Positions 33,606 through 46,790 of a DNA stretch of 64,000 bases are shown here, one piece after another; position 1 is the first letter of the stretch, and every line of letters begins with the position of its first letter. The position numbers were made by a program, and so were the translations under genes. The notes below the pieces were generated by a model. The model worked only from the letters and a program-made list of their open reading frames with translations. It was not told the origin of the DNA and did no database searches. The DNA is from Ephemerocybe angulata (taxonomy: Eukaryota; Basidiomycota; Agaricomycetes; Agaricales; Psathyrellaceae), in NCBI GenBank assembly GCA_013368325.1, contig JAACJK010000121.1:124001-188000 (forward strand), in the 5' to 3' direction.

Positions 33606-35230
33606 ATGTCGAGCCCTAGCAACCCGAACTTTAGGGATGAGCACGAAACTTCAAGTTCGCACTACCATCCTCCCTTGGATCATTCACCAGTCTATCCTAC
33701 TCCAACGCCGCACCCTATCTCCGAACCGGCAGGGATGATAGAAGGAAAACTGAACTTCCCTGGGCCCGTAAGTCCAGTGTACGGCGTCCTCTCTTTGCCC
33801 ACGGCGCCTAATCAGACGTATATCAATTATAGATCGCCGCCGTCGCAGCTGCAATCACCCAAACCATGGGCAGCTGGTTTGGGAAGCCCGAAGGAACAGC
33901 AGAAGATCTGCATAGAAAAGGAGCTGCCGCCTGGGGCCAATACCAAGGCGCGAAGGAAAAGGAAGATAGACGGCAACTTGCAGAAGCTATCGACTTTTAC
34001 AACCGAGCGGTTCTCCTTGCAGGTAGCAGGACACCCTTACGCAGGACCATCCTCGTCGACTTACTCTTCGCACTATTGGAGAACGATCAGCCTTCGCAGC
34101 TGGACCTGGCTCTTATCGAGGAGTACTTCACTGAAGTCGTTCAGGACCTTCTCCCCAAGCAATGCCAGTTCATCACAGTAACAACAGGTCAACGTTACGA
34201 GGATCTTTACAAGTTCTCCTTGGATCCGAGCCACTTCGATCGCTGCGTAGCCAACTATAACGATGCCGCCCTGAAATACGGCCCCACTCCGGAGGAGAGC
34301 GTGGTGTGGTTCCTGGTCATCGCCGAGCTGCATATTGGGCGCAAGGAGGTTATTCACTACCAAAAGGCGCTCGATGCCCTTCGTGCAGCGAGGAACTTCT
34401 GCCCCAACACCCCAGCGGGTGATGTGGAGCGCTTGAAGATTGCCAAAGGAATGTACGAGATATACAAGACCCTTTATCTCGATGGAGGGGACAAGGCTTA
34501 CCTGCAAGGTGCGATCGCCGAGTGTGACTTCGCCTTAGCTCTGCCAGCACCGGAAGACCATCTTCAACTCCTGACGAAGTACGTGCGCTGCGTGTGGGTG
34601 CTCCTGGATACCCACCAGGATACGCTCGTGCCTGAGGAGCTAAAGGCCCAGGCAATCGATCGTGCGCGCGAAGCATTGGATGAGCTCGCTGAGACCCCAG
34701 ACGGCGACGAGACCAAGTGGCAGGTCATTGTCGACCTGGCAGATATTCTCTCCTATGAGAAAGGGAACCTTCGCAGGGAAGATTTGGACCACGCCATAGG
34801 TCTCTATAGGCGAGCGGAAGCCGTGGTGCCAGAGGACTCCGAATCCGACTTGCTGGCCAAGATGGCCGGCGCGATATGGCTGCAATCCAAAGGCACCGAC
34901 GACCAGGAAGGTTTCCAGACAGCCATCGACTTGTTCATCAAGGCGTACAACAAGACCCCCGACAGTTACATCGCCAACAATATCGGCGCAATCTACCTCG
35001 ACAAGGCGAAAGGTAACAACGTCGCGGATCTCGAGATGGCCCGCGAATACTACTCGAAGGCGTCGAGCGTCTGCCCCACCGAACCTGACAAGACCAGCTT
35101 CGCAGACCAGGCAAAAGGAATTGACAATAGGATCGAGAAGCTGAGAGAGACGGAGGGAGGGGTAGATGCTGGTCTCCTCGGGCAGCTCTCTGGAGAGCGA
35201 CGCCGGACCAGGAGGGCAAGTTTGTGTTGA
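33606..35230 (+). CDS. TPR-like alpha-solenoid protein
   Basis: Two exons (33606-33767, 33833-35230) join in frame to 519 residues. Exon 1 codes for a Pro/His/Ser-rich leader. Exon 2 holds GSWFGKPEGTAEDLHRKGAA and then about 400 residues of paired helices of TPR type (AIDFYNRAVL, AIAECDFALAL, AIGLYRRAE, IDLFIKAYNKTPDSYIANN, AREYYSKASS). It is a divergent paralogue of the TPR-only genes at 44-51 kb and of the C-terminal half of the NACHT-TPR protein. It ends in a similar basic tail (LSGERRRTRRASLC). If translation began at the internal ATG at 33866, the new N-terminus (MGSWFGK) would fit the N-myristoylation consensus. A role as partner or effector of the neighbouring NACHT protein is inferred from location. 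Confidence 0.82.
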
Positions 35231-35893
35231 TTGTGCCAGAGATCTAGATAGGATCGAGAAGCTGAGAGAGAGGGAGGAGCGACGCCAGCCCAGGAGGGAA
35301 AGTATCATTGGGTAGTTCGAATCTGTGTTGATTGTGCCAGGGTACTATGTAGCTTCTGGGACTCGTTCCTCCCGATTTACTGTTTTCTATAGGCCCGATA
35401 ATATGCGATCACATACTGTTTTTTTTTTCGGTTTGAGTTGTTATAAAACTACCTTCTAAGAAAGACCCATATCAATCCCAACATATCGTACAAATTACAC
35501 ATCCGCAGCAGACAACAGACATACAGTAACGATACCAGATATACTTTTCTATGTAGAGCAATGAATCAAGAATATGATGAGGTGAGGTGTGGGGTGGGGC
35601 TGCCATGAATAATGCGCATGAGAGAGGTCGAGGCCAAGGCAGGAAAGGGATGTCTTTCGGAAGAAGGAAGAAAGGGGAGGAGGAAGGGAGGATTAAGACG
35701 CCGGCCCTACTCTAATCGCAGAGCCCGAGCTAAAGAATATTATACGTATACACATCCTATCCAATCCAAAGAATAGAACAGACGGGGGTAACTAAAGTCT
35801 AGGATAGATAGCAGGGGTAGTCAGTTTTAGGTGGGTGGATGGGTGGGAATAAAGATAAAGCTCGAAACAGCAAAGCAGTGAGTGATGAGAGGC
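35231..35893. other. Convergent 3' region between the TPR and DEAD-box genes
   Basis: It contains direct repeat A (right copy, 35469-35608) and a second partial copy of the TPR gene's last codons (about 35246-35310: aggatcgagaagctgagaga). The latter suggests slippage or duplication at the 3' end. No gene is seen. Confidence 0.5.
35469..35608. repeat. Direct repeat A, right copy (about 140 bp)
   Basis: Same sequence as 20607-20746 with a few substitutions and short indels. It starts about 240 nt after the stop of the TPR gene. Both copies lie downstream of a STAND-cluster gene in the same relative orientation. Confidence 0.85.
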
Positions 35894-38255
35894 TTAGAAG
35901 TCAGACTCGCCCTTCGACCCCCCATTCCTCGCCTCAAAGCTCCTCGACCTTCTCCCAAGGTATCCACTCGACCTCCCAGACCCACCCTCCGAGTCATCAC
36001 GCGGCGCAAACGACCGACTCGGCCTATCCTCCCAAGGCTTCTTCTCCCAAGGCTTCGACGCGCCCCTATCCTCCCACGGCTTCTTCTCCCAAGGCTTCGA
36101 CGCCGACGCGCCCCTCTCCTCCCACGGCTTCCGCTCGCCAAACGACTTCCTCTCGCCCCCAAACGAGCCCCTCGCCTCCCACGGCTTCTTCGCGAATCCA
36201 TCCCTCGGCGCACGGTCCGTCCACTCCCTCCTCGCTCCAAACCCTCCCTCCCTCGATCCACCCTCCCTCGATCCACCTCTCGAGAACCCTCCCCGACTCC
36301 CTCCTCCCCGCCCACCTCCAAGTTTCGACAAGAAAGCAGCCCCAACATACGGCGCCCTCTCGAGCCCCATCCCCTCCGTACTCCACTTCTGCAGCGCCCC
36401 CGCAATCCCATCCACATCCATCCTCATCCCACTCGCCAGCCCCGCATAGAACCCAATCATACTCATCATCGACTCCCCCACCGCCTCCTCATCCACCTCC
36501 TTCGCCAAATACTCCTCCACCGTGTTCGCCAACTCGGGGTGCACAGCCTGCAGCTTCGCGTGCGCAGCCGCGTCGACGGCAGCTTGGAGTTCCGCGGCGA
36601 AGGTCGCAGCGCTCAAAGGTTTGAGGGGCAGGTGGCTGTACTGCCGCCGCACGTACTCCGCCTCCCAGTCGAGGAGCACGAGGTCCCCGCGGCCGACCTT
36701 GGACGACCCTCGCCCGGTCCGCCCAACACGGTGCACATACTGGTCCGCGCTCTTGGGCAGCCCAATCTGTATGACGCGCGTGACGCCGGGGTAGTCGACG
36801 CCGCGCGCGGAGACGTCCGAGGTGACGAGGATCGAGGGGCGGGTGGTGCGGCGGAACATCTCCGCCGCCTTCGTGCGCGAGCCCATGGTGCGCTTGGAGT
36901 GCAGCTCGAAGACGTCCGTGCGGCCCGGGAGGACCTTCCTTGACAGCCCGTGCATGGCGCTGCTCATGAGCATCGTCATCTTCGTCGTGGGGAGGAACAG
37001 CACGACTTTGCTTCTGTCGCCGTGCTGGAGCTGGTCCTGCATCAGCAGGCGCATGATGTGGGGGAGTTGGTCTTTGGGAGAGGGCAGGACGGTGTGGAAT
37101 TGGTCGATGTGGTCGTGCACCTCCGAGGTGTCTTGCGAGACGCAGTTGACGAAGCGGTGGTTGGGCGCGAGGTGGGTGTGCGCGATTTGTTGGATGCCTT
37201 TTGAGACGGTGGCGGAGAAGAGGAAGGTTTGGCGGGTTGCGTTGGAGGGGAGGACGCGCATGATTTCTTCGATGTCTTCGCGGAAACCCATGTCGAGCAG
37301 GGTGTCGGCTTCGTCGAGGATGAGCTGGGATACGATTAGCAGGCTTACATAGTTTGAAATAGGAAGGAACTCACCATTTTGGTGTCCTTGAGCGCCGCAG
37401 CGACACCGCTGCGAGAGTCGGACAAGAAGTCCTTCAGACGCCCAGGAGTAGCCACGAGGATATCCTTGCGACCGCGGTTGAAGCCATTGAGCTGGCCACG
37501 CTTGTCGACGCCTCCAACGAAGAGCGACACACCAAAGCCAGCATGGTGGCTCGTCAACTTCTGCGCCTCGACAGCAATCTGACTCGCAAGTTCACGGGTG
37601 GGACTGATGACGAGGGTGCCGACGTTGTCCATAGCGAAGCGCCTGGCTGCCGAGCTCCTTGCACGACTCGCCTCCTGCTCCGTCTGCGACGACTCCTGCG
37701 CGGAGACGCGCTCGAGCTCCTTGATGCGGGCCTCGATGGCGGGGACGAGGAAGCCGATGGTCTTGCCGGTGCCCGTGCGAGCCTTGACGAGGAGGTCGAT
37801 GGAGTGGGGGTTGGCCTCTTCGCGGGGGGCGACGAGCTCGGGGAGGAGGGGGAGAATGCGGGCCTGCACGACGGACATGGCTTCGTACTGGAAGGGCGAC
37901 TCGGTGAGGGCCTTGAGGGTCTTGGGGTCGACCTTGCCCTCGAGGCTGGAGAAGAGCTCTACTTCCTCCTCCTCGGCGGCTTCAGAAAGGTTTTCCTCCA
38001 CGTCTTCCTCGACGGCTTCGTTGGCCTCGACGGCCTCTACGACCGTTGAGGCGTGGCGGAGGCCTGTCGGTGCTGCTGCTGCTCGCTTTGCAACATGGGC
38101 TGCTGGCCGTCAGGAATGCTGCTTGGACGACGACGACGAGGCTACTCACCTGTGCGGGAGACAAAGGAGCGACTGACAGTAGCAGTGCGACGAAGGCTGG
38201 CGCGGACAGCAGCGCGCAGACCAGTTCGTGCAGCGGAGGGGAGGATGGACGGCAT
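35894..38255 (-). CDS. Mitochondrial-type DEAD-box RNA helicase (MSS116-like) with RGG-rich tail
   Basis: Three exons, read on the minus strand: 38150-38255, 37375-38063 and 35894-37324. They join in frame to 741 residues. All helicase motifs are present: ARTGTGKT (I), PTRELASQI (Ia), TPGRL (Ib), DEAD (II, at the start of exon 3), SAT (III), SARGVDYPG (V) and HRVGRTGR (VI). The N-terminus MPSILPSAARTGLRAAVRAS is basic, with Arg, Ala and Ser and no acidic residues, as in a mitochondrial presequence. The C-terminus is Gly/Arg/Ser-rich with repeated KPWE units, as in Mss116 and CYT-19, where basic tails tether RNA. Role: ATP-dependent RNA chaperone in mitochondrial intron splicing and translation. 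The long ORFs on the opposite strand at 35.8-36.9 kb are compositional shadows. Confidence 0.92.
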
Positions 38256-38932
38256 CGTGGTCGTCTGTAAGGAAAGCAGACTTGCCAACTTTTCCTTTAT
38301 CATTTCGCTGGCAAAAATAATGATGTGCCAAAAATAGCCCGGTGTTTGGTTGTTCGGTCCCAGGCAAACAGGGCCAAAGAGACGCCACGCGTTAATTAGC
38401 GCGTCCTTGCTCGCGTCCCCTTTCCTTCCTTCCCTATTCATGTTCAGGGGGGTGAATATGTCCTACAGGCGGTTCGATATCTTCAAGTGAGCGCCGAGTA
38501 CACCTCCTTACCCTACATTCGCTGATAGTGCGCAAAGACTCGCAAACGCCGCCCACTTTGAGATGTCCCTGCATTGGTTGAACGCTTCTGAGAGTGTTCA
38601 GCTCCGTATCTAGGGGGAAGGGATCAACTACAGCCAGCCCATAGCCCCGAAATCTAATCGATTGAACCTTGAACGCCACGCTCCCAAGCCATGGGCCCTG
38701 ATCCAGCGGCGGGCGCTTATTGAAACAGCTGACAAATCGGCATTTGGCCGGCTGTATTTGGCACCGATGGCTAAGCCGCTGGAAACAAACACTCTGGCGG
38801 AAATTGACTCCGTTGCCTGAACCGCAATTTTTGTTCACCGAGCGCGTCGACGGTCACTATCTTTTCCTTATCCCCTCCTTATCCTCCTCCAAAAGCCCTA
38901 CCCTCAGTTATCGTCCGAAGGAGAAAGGCACC
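38256..38932. promoter_or_regulatory. Divergent upstream region of the helicase and CTP synthase genes
   Basis: These 677 bp separate two housekeeping start codons and should hold both promoters. The sequence before CTP synthase is pyrimidine-rich (tatcttttccttatcccctcc), as is common before highly expressed fungal genes. No gene is seen. Confidence 0.5.
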
Positions 38933-41272
38933 ATGACCAAGTTTATCGTCGTCTCTGGAGGCGTCGTCAGCGGGATCGGCAAGGGTGTTATTGGTGCGTC
39001 CAACTTCACGCCTCTTAAGCAGGTCATTAAGCTCACCACGGATTGATTGGATCTTACCCGCTCCTCCTGCACTTTGGCTTCAATGTACTATTGCACGAAT
39101 AAGCCTCCTCGACTGGCCTCTTGCTCAAGACGACTGGGCTCAAGGTCACCGCTATCAAGATCGATCCGTACATGAACATTGACGCCGGAACGATGAGGCC
39201 CACCGAGCACGGTGCGTTCATCCCCTCGGATGTCCATCTCTCCCCAAATGACTCATCCTCACACCCCCTTCTCTCTTACAGGCGAAGTCTACGTGCTGAA
39301 CGACGGCGGAGAGGTCGATCTCGATCTCGGAAACTACGAACGATACCTAAACGTTACCCTGTCGCGCGACAACAACATCACCACGGGCAAAATATACCGC
39401 GAGGTCATCGAAAAAGAGGTCCGTCGTCCGTCCCTGCCCCACCCACACGTCGCTGACCGCGCCTTCAGAGGAAAGGAGACTATCTGGGAAAGACGGTCCA
39501 GGTCTGTCCACCAATCCCATTCCAGCCGCCCCGCATCATCATGCTAGAGCTTGTTTATGCGCGCTAGATCGTTCCTCACATCACGAACGCCATCCAAGAC
39601 TGGATCGAGCGCGTATCCAAAATTCCCGTAGACGAGTCCGGGGAGGAGCCCGATGTCTGCATCGTCGAGGTGCGTACATCCCATTTCTCTACTTGTACTA
39701 AAGCTAAGTGTGCCTGTATGTTAGCTCGGAGGCACCGTCGGTGACATCGAGTCCGCGCCCTTCGTCGAGGCCATGCGCCAGTTCCAATTCCGCGTCGGCC
39801 ACGACAACTTCGCGCTCATCCACGTCTCGCTCGTGCCCGACATGCACGGCGAGCAGAAGACCAAGCCCACACAGACGACCGTGCACTCTCTCCGCGGCCT
39901 CGGCCTGCTCCCCGACCTCGTACGTCTCACCCCCACTCATCTCTTCCATTCAACGATCCAACACCTAACCCACCTCCCCACAGATCGCCTGCCGCCTCCT
40001 CGTCCCGCAACCCCTCAACCCCGCGACGAAAGAAAAGATCAGCATGTTCTGCCACGTCCCGCCCGCGCAGGTCGTCGGCGTGCACGACGTGACCTCCGTC
40101 TACCACGTCCCCCTCCTCCTTCAATCACAGGGCATCGTCGAGTTCCTCACGCAGCGCCTCAAGCTCGACGCCGTCAAACTCACCCCTACCGACCTCGCGC
40201 GCGGCGAGTCGCTCGGGCGCCGGTGGCGCGAGCTCACCGCGGGGCAGGAAAGGCTGTTCGACACGGTCACGATCGCGCTCGTCGGCAAGTACACGGACTT
40301 GAAGGACTCGTATATGAGCGTGACGAAGGCGCTGGAGCACTCGGCGTTCCGCACGCATCGCAAGCTTGTCGTGCAGTGGGTCGAGTCGTCGGACTTGGAG
40401 CCGGAGACGCAGGAGAGCAGCCCTGCGCGGTATCACGATGCGTGGAGGAGTGTCGTCGGTGCTGGGTGAGTGGCGCTTTCTTCTTCTTCTTCTTCACATT
40501 AGGGCTCTAAATTTAGCTGATATTTTTGTGTAGTGGGATTCTTGTGCCTGGAGGGTTTGGCCAGCGTGGCACGGAGGGCATGATGCTCGCGATCAAGTAC
40601 GCGCGAGAGCAGAAGGTGCCGTTCTTGGGCATCTGCCTCGGGTTCCAGCTCGCCGTCGTCGAGTGGGCGCGGAACATCCTCGGTATCGAAGGTACGCTAT
40701 CCCACATCCCCTACTGAAAAACGACGTGCTCACCGCCTCCAGACGCCACCTCGGGCGAGTTCGACTCCACTGCGGCGCACCCGCTCATCGTGTTCATGCC
40801 CGAGATCTCCAAGACGCACATGGGGGGCACGATGCGGCTCGGGCTGCGGCCGACGGTGTTCGAGGAGGGCACGGAGACGTGGTCCAAGGCGCGCGCTTTG
40901 TACGGCGGCAAGGGCAAGATCTGGGAGCGCCATCGCCACCGCTACGAGGTGAACCCCGAGTACGTTCAGCGCCTGGCGGAGAGCGGGTGTGTCTTCGCGG
41001 GCAAGGACGAGAAGGGCGAGCGCATGCAGGTGATGGAGCTGAAGGACCACCCGTTCTTTATGGGCTTCCAGGCGCATCCGGAGTTTTGCACAAGGCCGTT
41101 GAACCCGAGTCCGCCGTTCCTTGGGTTTGTGAGCGCGGCGGCGGGGAGGAAGGTGTTTGAGGAGCAGGTGAAGGTGCAGTTGGAGACGTTTAAGCCGCCG
41201 CATCCGGAGGAGAGCATGGTGGGCGAGGCGGAGCTGAAGAACGCGGCGGGGGTGAATGTTCGGGAAGCGTAG
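38933..41272 (+). CDS. URA7: CTP synthase (glutamine-hydrolysing)
   Basis: Nine exons join in frame, starting with 38933-38993, 39104-39211 and 39282 onward, and ending with 40741-41272. The N-terminal synthetase domain shows [52 protein letters not shown] and [11 protein letters not shown], nearly universal in CTP synthases. The C-terminal class I glutamine amidotransferase domain has [12 protein letters not shown], the nucleophile Cys in [10 protein letters not shown], and the catalytic His-Pro-Glu in GFQAHPEF. The enzyme makes CTP from UTP, ATP and glutamine, the last step of pyrimidine nucleotide synthesis, in the cytosol. Several introns fall exactly between conserved blocks, so the joins are safe. 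The gene symbol follows the yeast orthologue. Confidence 0.95.
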
Positions 41273-42164
41273 GTAGATCTTCTGATTGGTACTACTACAT
41301 ACTGCTATCTCGCTTAGCGCGTCGTCCGGGGTATCTGCGGCTTGGGTGCTACTAGATGGAAGGGTGCTTGATCTCAATCCACATATCACGATTCACATAT
41401 ATATTGGAGTTTTTCTTCTCCTTCATTTCTACCGTACAATTGGCTTGTAACATATATTCTCTTGTCAGATTAGACGGGGTGGTGGGTGACCTGATGAAGC
41501 TTAATGAGATTTTTAGAATTCGGGGACCCTTGACCCATGTTCCCCTAACGAGGGGTGAGGAGAGGCTAACTTGAAGAGAGGTTTCCTTATCTTTGATTCG
41601 CCATGCGACAGGCGCTATCTAAGCGAGAATGATCGGACGCGGTGGCTGGAGGCAATTCCTAGACTTTCCGAAGGCTCTCCAGATTTCTCCAGCTTTCTCC
41701 AGTGGGGAAGCACTGGGAAACCTCGCTTTTCTTCACAATGTGTGGAGGCTGGTAGCACGAGGACGCTGCGCCGCCACATGTCAGGAATGCGCAGTTTCGT
41801 TAGGAACGAACGGGGAGAGATAAGGACGAAGCATTGACGTTGTGCTAATCAATTCTCCGAACGACCGATAACGCTCGCGTGACGTTCGTCCAGGATTTTC
41901 ATGACCGTTTATGGGTCTATGCATCCGGAAATGGTAGTGGAGATGGTGGCGTAGGCCTGGTTAGGCCGATCGGGACAAAGGGGAGCCTTGCGCCGACGGA
42001 GGTGCCGGGCGATCCGACACCCCGTAGATAGTGCGTAGAGATAAGGGTTTCAGAGAAAAGGCGGGGCCTTGGAGCGGTAAGAAAAACTTCAGAGTTCGCC
42101 TTCCTCTCTTCAACGACCACCTCCTACATCCTATCTCTACCACCTTTCATCCTCACCAGACATA
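41273..42164. promoter_or_regulatory. Region between CTP synthase and NADP-GDH
   Basis: It holds the 3' flank of CTP synthase and the promoter of NADP-GDH. The last 60 bases before the start codon are pyrimidine-rich (ctacatcctatctctacc). Short ORFs around 41571-41837 show no recognisable domain. No gene is called. Confidence 0.5.
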
Positions 42165-43799
<1,635 letters not shown>

Positions 43800-44462
43800 A
43801 TTACTCGCCCCTTTCCTTCTTTCCTTCTCTTCGACTACCCATCCGTCATCCATCCATCCTATCGTCTCATACCCATCCCTTTACGACACCTCTCATGAAA
43901 ACCGCCCCCGCCGGCCCTCAAAATTTCGGCCCCCCACCCATCCCATCCTCCACGACTTGCTGGAATGCGCCGGGGCTGATCACCCTTTGCACCGCTGCTG
44001 GATCCGAACCATCGAAATTGAATTGCTTTGCTTGTATTTTTTATATCTTGTTTTTTTATCATCCTATCTACGTCCGTCCGTTCATACCTCCAAACCAATG
44101 CATGTGTACATTATATAATGTTCAATTAGACGTTGACATCATGGAACGAGCTTGTGTGAGTGTCAGTAAACGAACAGTTGGAGCAGTTGGAGTTGTAGCC
44201 GGTAACTGTCGTCTATCGTGGACGCTTCGTGCTGTGCAGTGTCTTGTGGTAACAAGCTTTACCCTAATTATATTCAAAGACGTCGACACCCTCTTAGTTG
44301 ATCTTGTGGGGCGTACCTATTCCAGCCGTGTTACCTTCAGTCGAGATCATACTCTTGGGCGCTTAAATCAGGGAGGGGCTCCTTTCCAGGGGCTTCCTAC
44401 AACCACAGCCGATCTTGGGTCTTTCTCTTTCCCAGGTGCTCGTTCGTTCATGGATTGCTCTG
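43800..44462. other. 3' flank of NADP-GDH and of TPR-only gene A
   Basis: Convergent 3' region. It contains one copy of the recurrent word cttgggcgcttaaat (44354-44368). No gene is seen. Confidence 0.5.
44350..44368 (+). repeat. Recurrent intergenic motif, copy 1
   Basis: The sequence tactcttgggcgcttaaat matches the three other copies at 46356, 49406 and 51805 in 16-17 of 19 positions. It lies about 100 nt downstream of the stop of TPR-only gene A (minus strand). Confidence 0.7.
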
Positions 44463-45950
44463 CTAATCCGAATCATATTTTGCGAACGAGCCTGAACGCT
44501 CGATTGATCCCCTCGAACTCCTACTAAGAGACCGTCGTCGCTGTCCAATGAGCTTCCGAGTACGTGCATGATTGCTTTCGCGGTCTTCTGAATCCTCCTT
44601 CAACCTCCCGGCAGCTCTCAAACGACTGATAGTGCCGGAAATTTCTCTCCCCAGCTCCTTGAAGGAATCCCTGCAATGATCCTCAGCACCGATCTCTGCA
44701 GCCTTCCACCAGTATTCGCGAGCCGTTTCAATGTCCCTAGTGTCAAGTTTTAGGCCGTTGTTAACCTTGTCGAGATACATTGAGCCCAGGGTAAGGGCGA
44801 GTTTGCGCTTGTCGTTGGGCTCATCTGTCCCTTCGAATGCCGTGGTGGACAGATCAATCACCTCCTGCAACCTTGACCAATCCTCCTTCGCCCCACACCG
44901 AAGCCAAATTGCAGCAGCTTTCTTGCCCAGCAAGTGCGGACTCCCTCCCTGTCCGTGCAAACGCTGTGCTTCGGTGTAAAGCACAATGGCTTCATCCAGG
45001 TCCTCAACGCTGGGGTTGGCTTTAGACCATGACAGGATATTCGCCAACCTGAAGATGGCTCTTTGGAGTTTTCCTTCGTTCCCAGGGTAAAACGTGACGA
45101 CCAGGTCGATATATTCCCGTCCGCGGGCGACTGCCTTCGCCCTGTTGCCGCCTCCTGCCTCATGCGTGCGCATGAGAACCCAGACACCTTGTACGTATTC
45201 ATTTAAGAGTTCAAAACGATCCTCCTTTGGCGGTCGGAGACTGAGCGCGTAGTCGCACTCAGCAATCGCGGCCTCGAGGTCGGCTTTCCCTTTTCGCTGT
45301 GTATATCGCTTCTTGTGAGCTGAATACGTGCCTTTGGATATCCGCAAGCGCTGCTCGTAAGCCTCGTCCTGGCAGAGGCCCCTCGCTGCATGGAGGGCGT
45401 TGAGGGCTTTTTCAAGGTCCGAGTCCTCGGCGCGGGTTAGGTGCAGTTCCGCGACTTTGAGGAACCACTGGATCTGTTCCTCTGGGCTGGGAGCGTACGA
45501 TCTGGCTGCTTCTGTGTAGTTGGATAGGCAGTGATCAAAGTGGTTTGAGTCCGAGGACGCTTTGTATAGCCGCTCGTAATGTCCGCCCAGGGCGACTGTG
45601 ATAGAATACCCTTCATCGCGCTTGAGGGTGGTGCCCCGGGCTGTGTTTTTGCTGATAACTTCAGCGAAATGCAGCTCAATAAGAGCGAGGTCCTGGGGAG
45701 AAGGGCTTTTGTCCTCCAGTAGTGCAGATATTAGGCTGATAAGTATGGTTGGGCGGAAAGGGTCGTCGCTCCGTGCGCGGGTCAGAGCTTGGTTATAGAA
45801 GTCGATGGCTTCTGTGAGGAGTTGGGATTTCGGTTTGTCGGTTTCGGTAGTGGAAGTCCGATACTGCTCCCAGGCAGAAGTGCCCTTTCGGTGGACTTCT
45901 TCTAAGGTTTCCTCCGTCGTCGTCCAGAAGCAACAACAACAGTATCTCAT
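44463..45950 (-). CDS. TPR-only protein A with N-terminal Cys cluster
   Basis: A single exon, starting at the ATG at 45950; 495 residues. The N-terminus MRYCCCCFWTTTEE carries four consecutive Cys. Then follow LHRKG-type TPR helices (VHRKGTSAWEQY, AIDFYNQALTRA, DLEKALNALHAARGLCQDE, DLEAAIAECDYALSL, DLDEAIVLYTEAQ, IETAREYWWKAAE), about ten helix pairs. The C-terminal tail RTRKLIGQRRRSLSRSSRGS is basic and Ser-rich. Genes B (47494) and C (49695) have the same layout, and the NACHT-TPR protein at 52135-55143 has the same solenoid as its C-terminal half. The Cys cluster could be palmitoylated and anchor the protein to a membrane (inference). The fold is clear; the function is unknown. Confidence 0.88.
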   Translation of the reverse strand: MRYCCCCFWTTTEETLEEVHRKGTSAWEQYRTSTTETDKPKSQLLTEAIDFYNQALTRARSDDPFRPTILISLISALLEDKSPSPQDLALIELHFAEVISKNTARGTTLKRDEGYSITVALGGHYERLYKASSDSNHFDHCLSNYTEAARSYAPSPEEQIQWFLKVAELHLTRAEDSDLEKALNALHAARGLCQDEAYEQRLRISKGTYSAHKKRYTQRKGKADLEAAIAECDYALSLRPPKEDRFELLNEYVQGVWVLMRTHEAGGGNRAKAVARGREYIDLVVTFYPGNEGKLQRAIFRLANILSWSKANPSVEDLDEAIVLYTEAQRLHGQGGSPHLLGKKAAAIWLRCGAKEDWSRLQEVIDLSTTAFEGTDEPNDKRKLALTLGSMYLDKVNNGLKLDTRDIETAREYWWKAAEIGAEDHCRDSFKELGREISGTISRLRAAGRLKEDSEDRESNHARTRKLIGQRRRSLSRSSRGSIERSGSFAKYDSD

Positions 45951-46355
45951 CAAAGCCCCACTGAAGGCAAATGATGATAAGCAAAGGTTCTTATCTTTGC
46001 AACGCGGGAGGTTGGTCAGCGTCGGCTGTGCGAGATGAACCTGAGCGCTTCACTTCGCTGGTCGTACGGGGCTTTGAGGAACAGCAAAGAAAGGGGAGAA
46101 TGAAGAGAAGTGAAGGCGACAATCAGTTGTGTGCGGTATGTCACTACAGTAATCAGGAGCGCTTTGACACGGTTCTGCTGACATGTGACCGGTGCCACCT
46201 CATATGTGAAGTTTCCCAGCGCTACCGGGCTGCAGACCTGATGCTTTCCCGTATGATAGGGTGAAGACGAGCCCCTAAATTTTCACCGATATACCAGCGT
46301 ATATATATGATTTATTCAACCCTCGAATTGTATCGCGTTGGTGTCACGGTTGTCT

Positions 46356-46374
46356 CATTCTTGGGCGCTTAAAT
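46356..46374 (+). repeat. Recurrent intergenic motif, copy 2
   Basis: The sequence cattcttgggcgcttaaat differs from copy 4 (51805) by one base. It lies between TPR-only genes A and B. Confidence 0.8.
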
Positions 46375-46600
46375 TGGAACTGGACTCTTGGGCGTCCATA
46401 CCTTGAATAACATCTGTAAGGCCGACCAGCGGCACAACCTGCTACCGGGCCTTGTCCTTAGTCAAGTACTCACCTCTCAATTTGTAGACCTAAAAACTGC
46501 TTCGGCGTTGAAGGAAAGAAATGTTACACCATGTTAAGTTTGGCCACTATCTAGTTCTCTTATGCTCTAATCCATACTAGGACTAGATCTATCTACTCTC

Positions 46601-46790
46601 CGTATAGGGTACCTACCTTCAGTACCCGATATATAGGTACATACTCTCAGCATAAGTGCCCTCCGTACAGGGTACGTACCTTCAGTACAGGGTACCTAGG
46701 TACATACTCCTCTCAGATCTCAGCACAGGTACCCTGCGTATAGGGTACGTACCCTCACTGCAGGGTATATACCATAGCTATAGACATGCG
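46601..46790. repeat. GTAC-rich tandem repeat (two full units and a partial third)
   Basis: Units begin at 46601 (cgtatagggtacctacc), 46664 (cgtacagggtacgtacc) and 46737 (cgtatagggtacgtacc). Each continues through ttcagtac..aggtacatactctcag-like sequence. Unit length is 63-73 bp. The units are full of the palindromic words ggtacc and gtac and can fold into hairpins. Non-coding. Confidence 0.85.

Noticed and set aside
33866..33886. N-myristoylation site (MGSWFGK) in the TPR gene
   Set aside because: A clean intron (33768-33832) places an upstream first exon in frame, so this Met is probably internal. It is kept only as an alternative start in the annotation.
35839..36943. Long plus-strand ORFs (261 and 353 codons), Pro/Ser/Arg-rich
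   Set aside because: They lie antisense to the Gly/Arg-rich tail and helicase core of the DEAD-box gene. Their composition is the shadow of biased codons, and no domain is visible.
40044..40510. Overlapping ORFs in other frames of CTP synthase
   Set aside because: Only one frame set carries the conserved CTP synthase blocks; the others are shadows.
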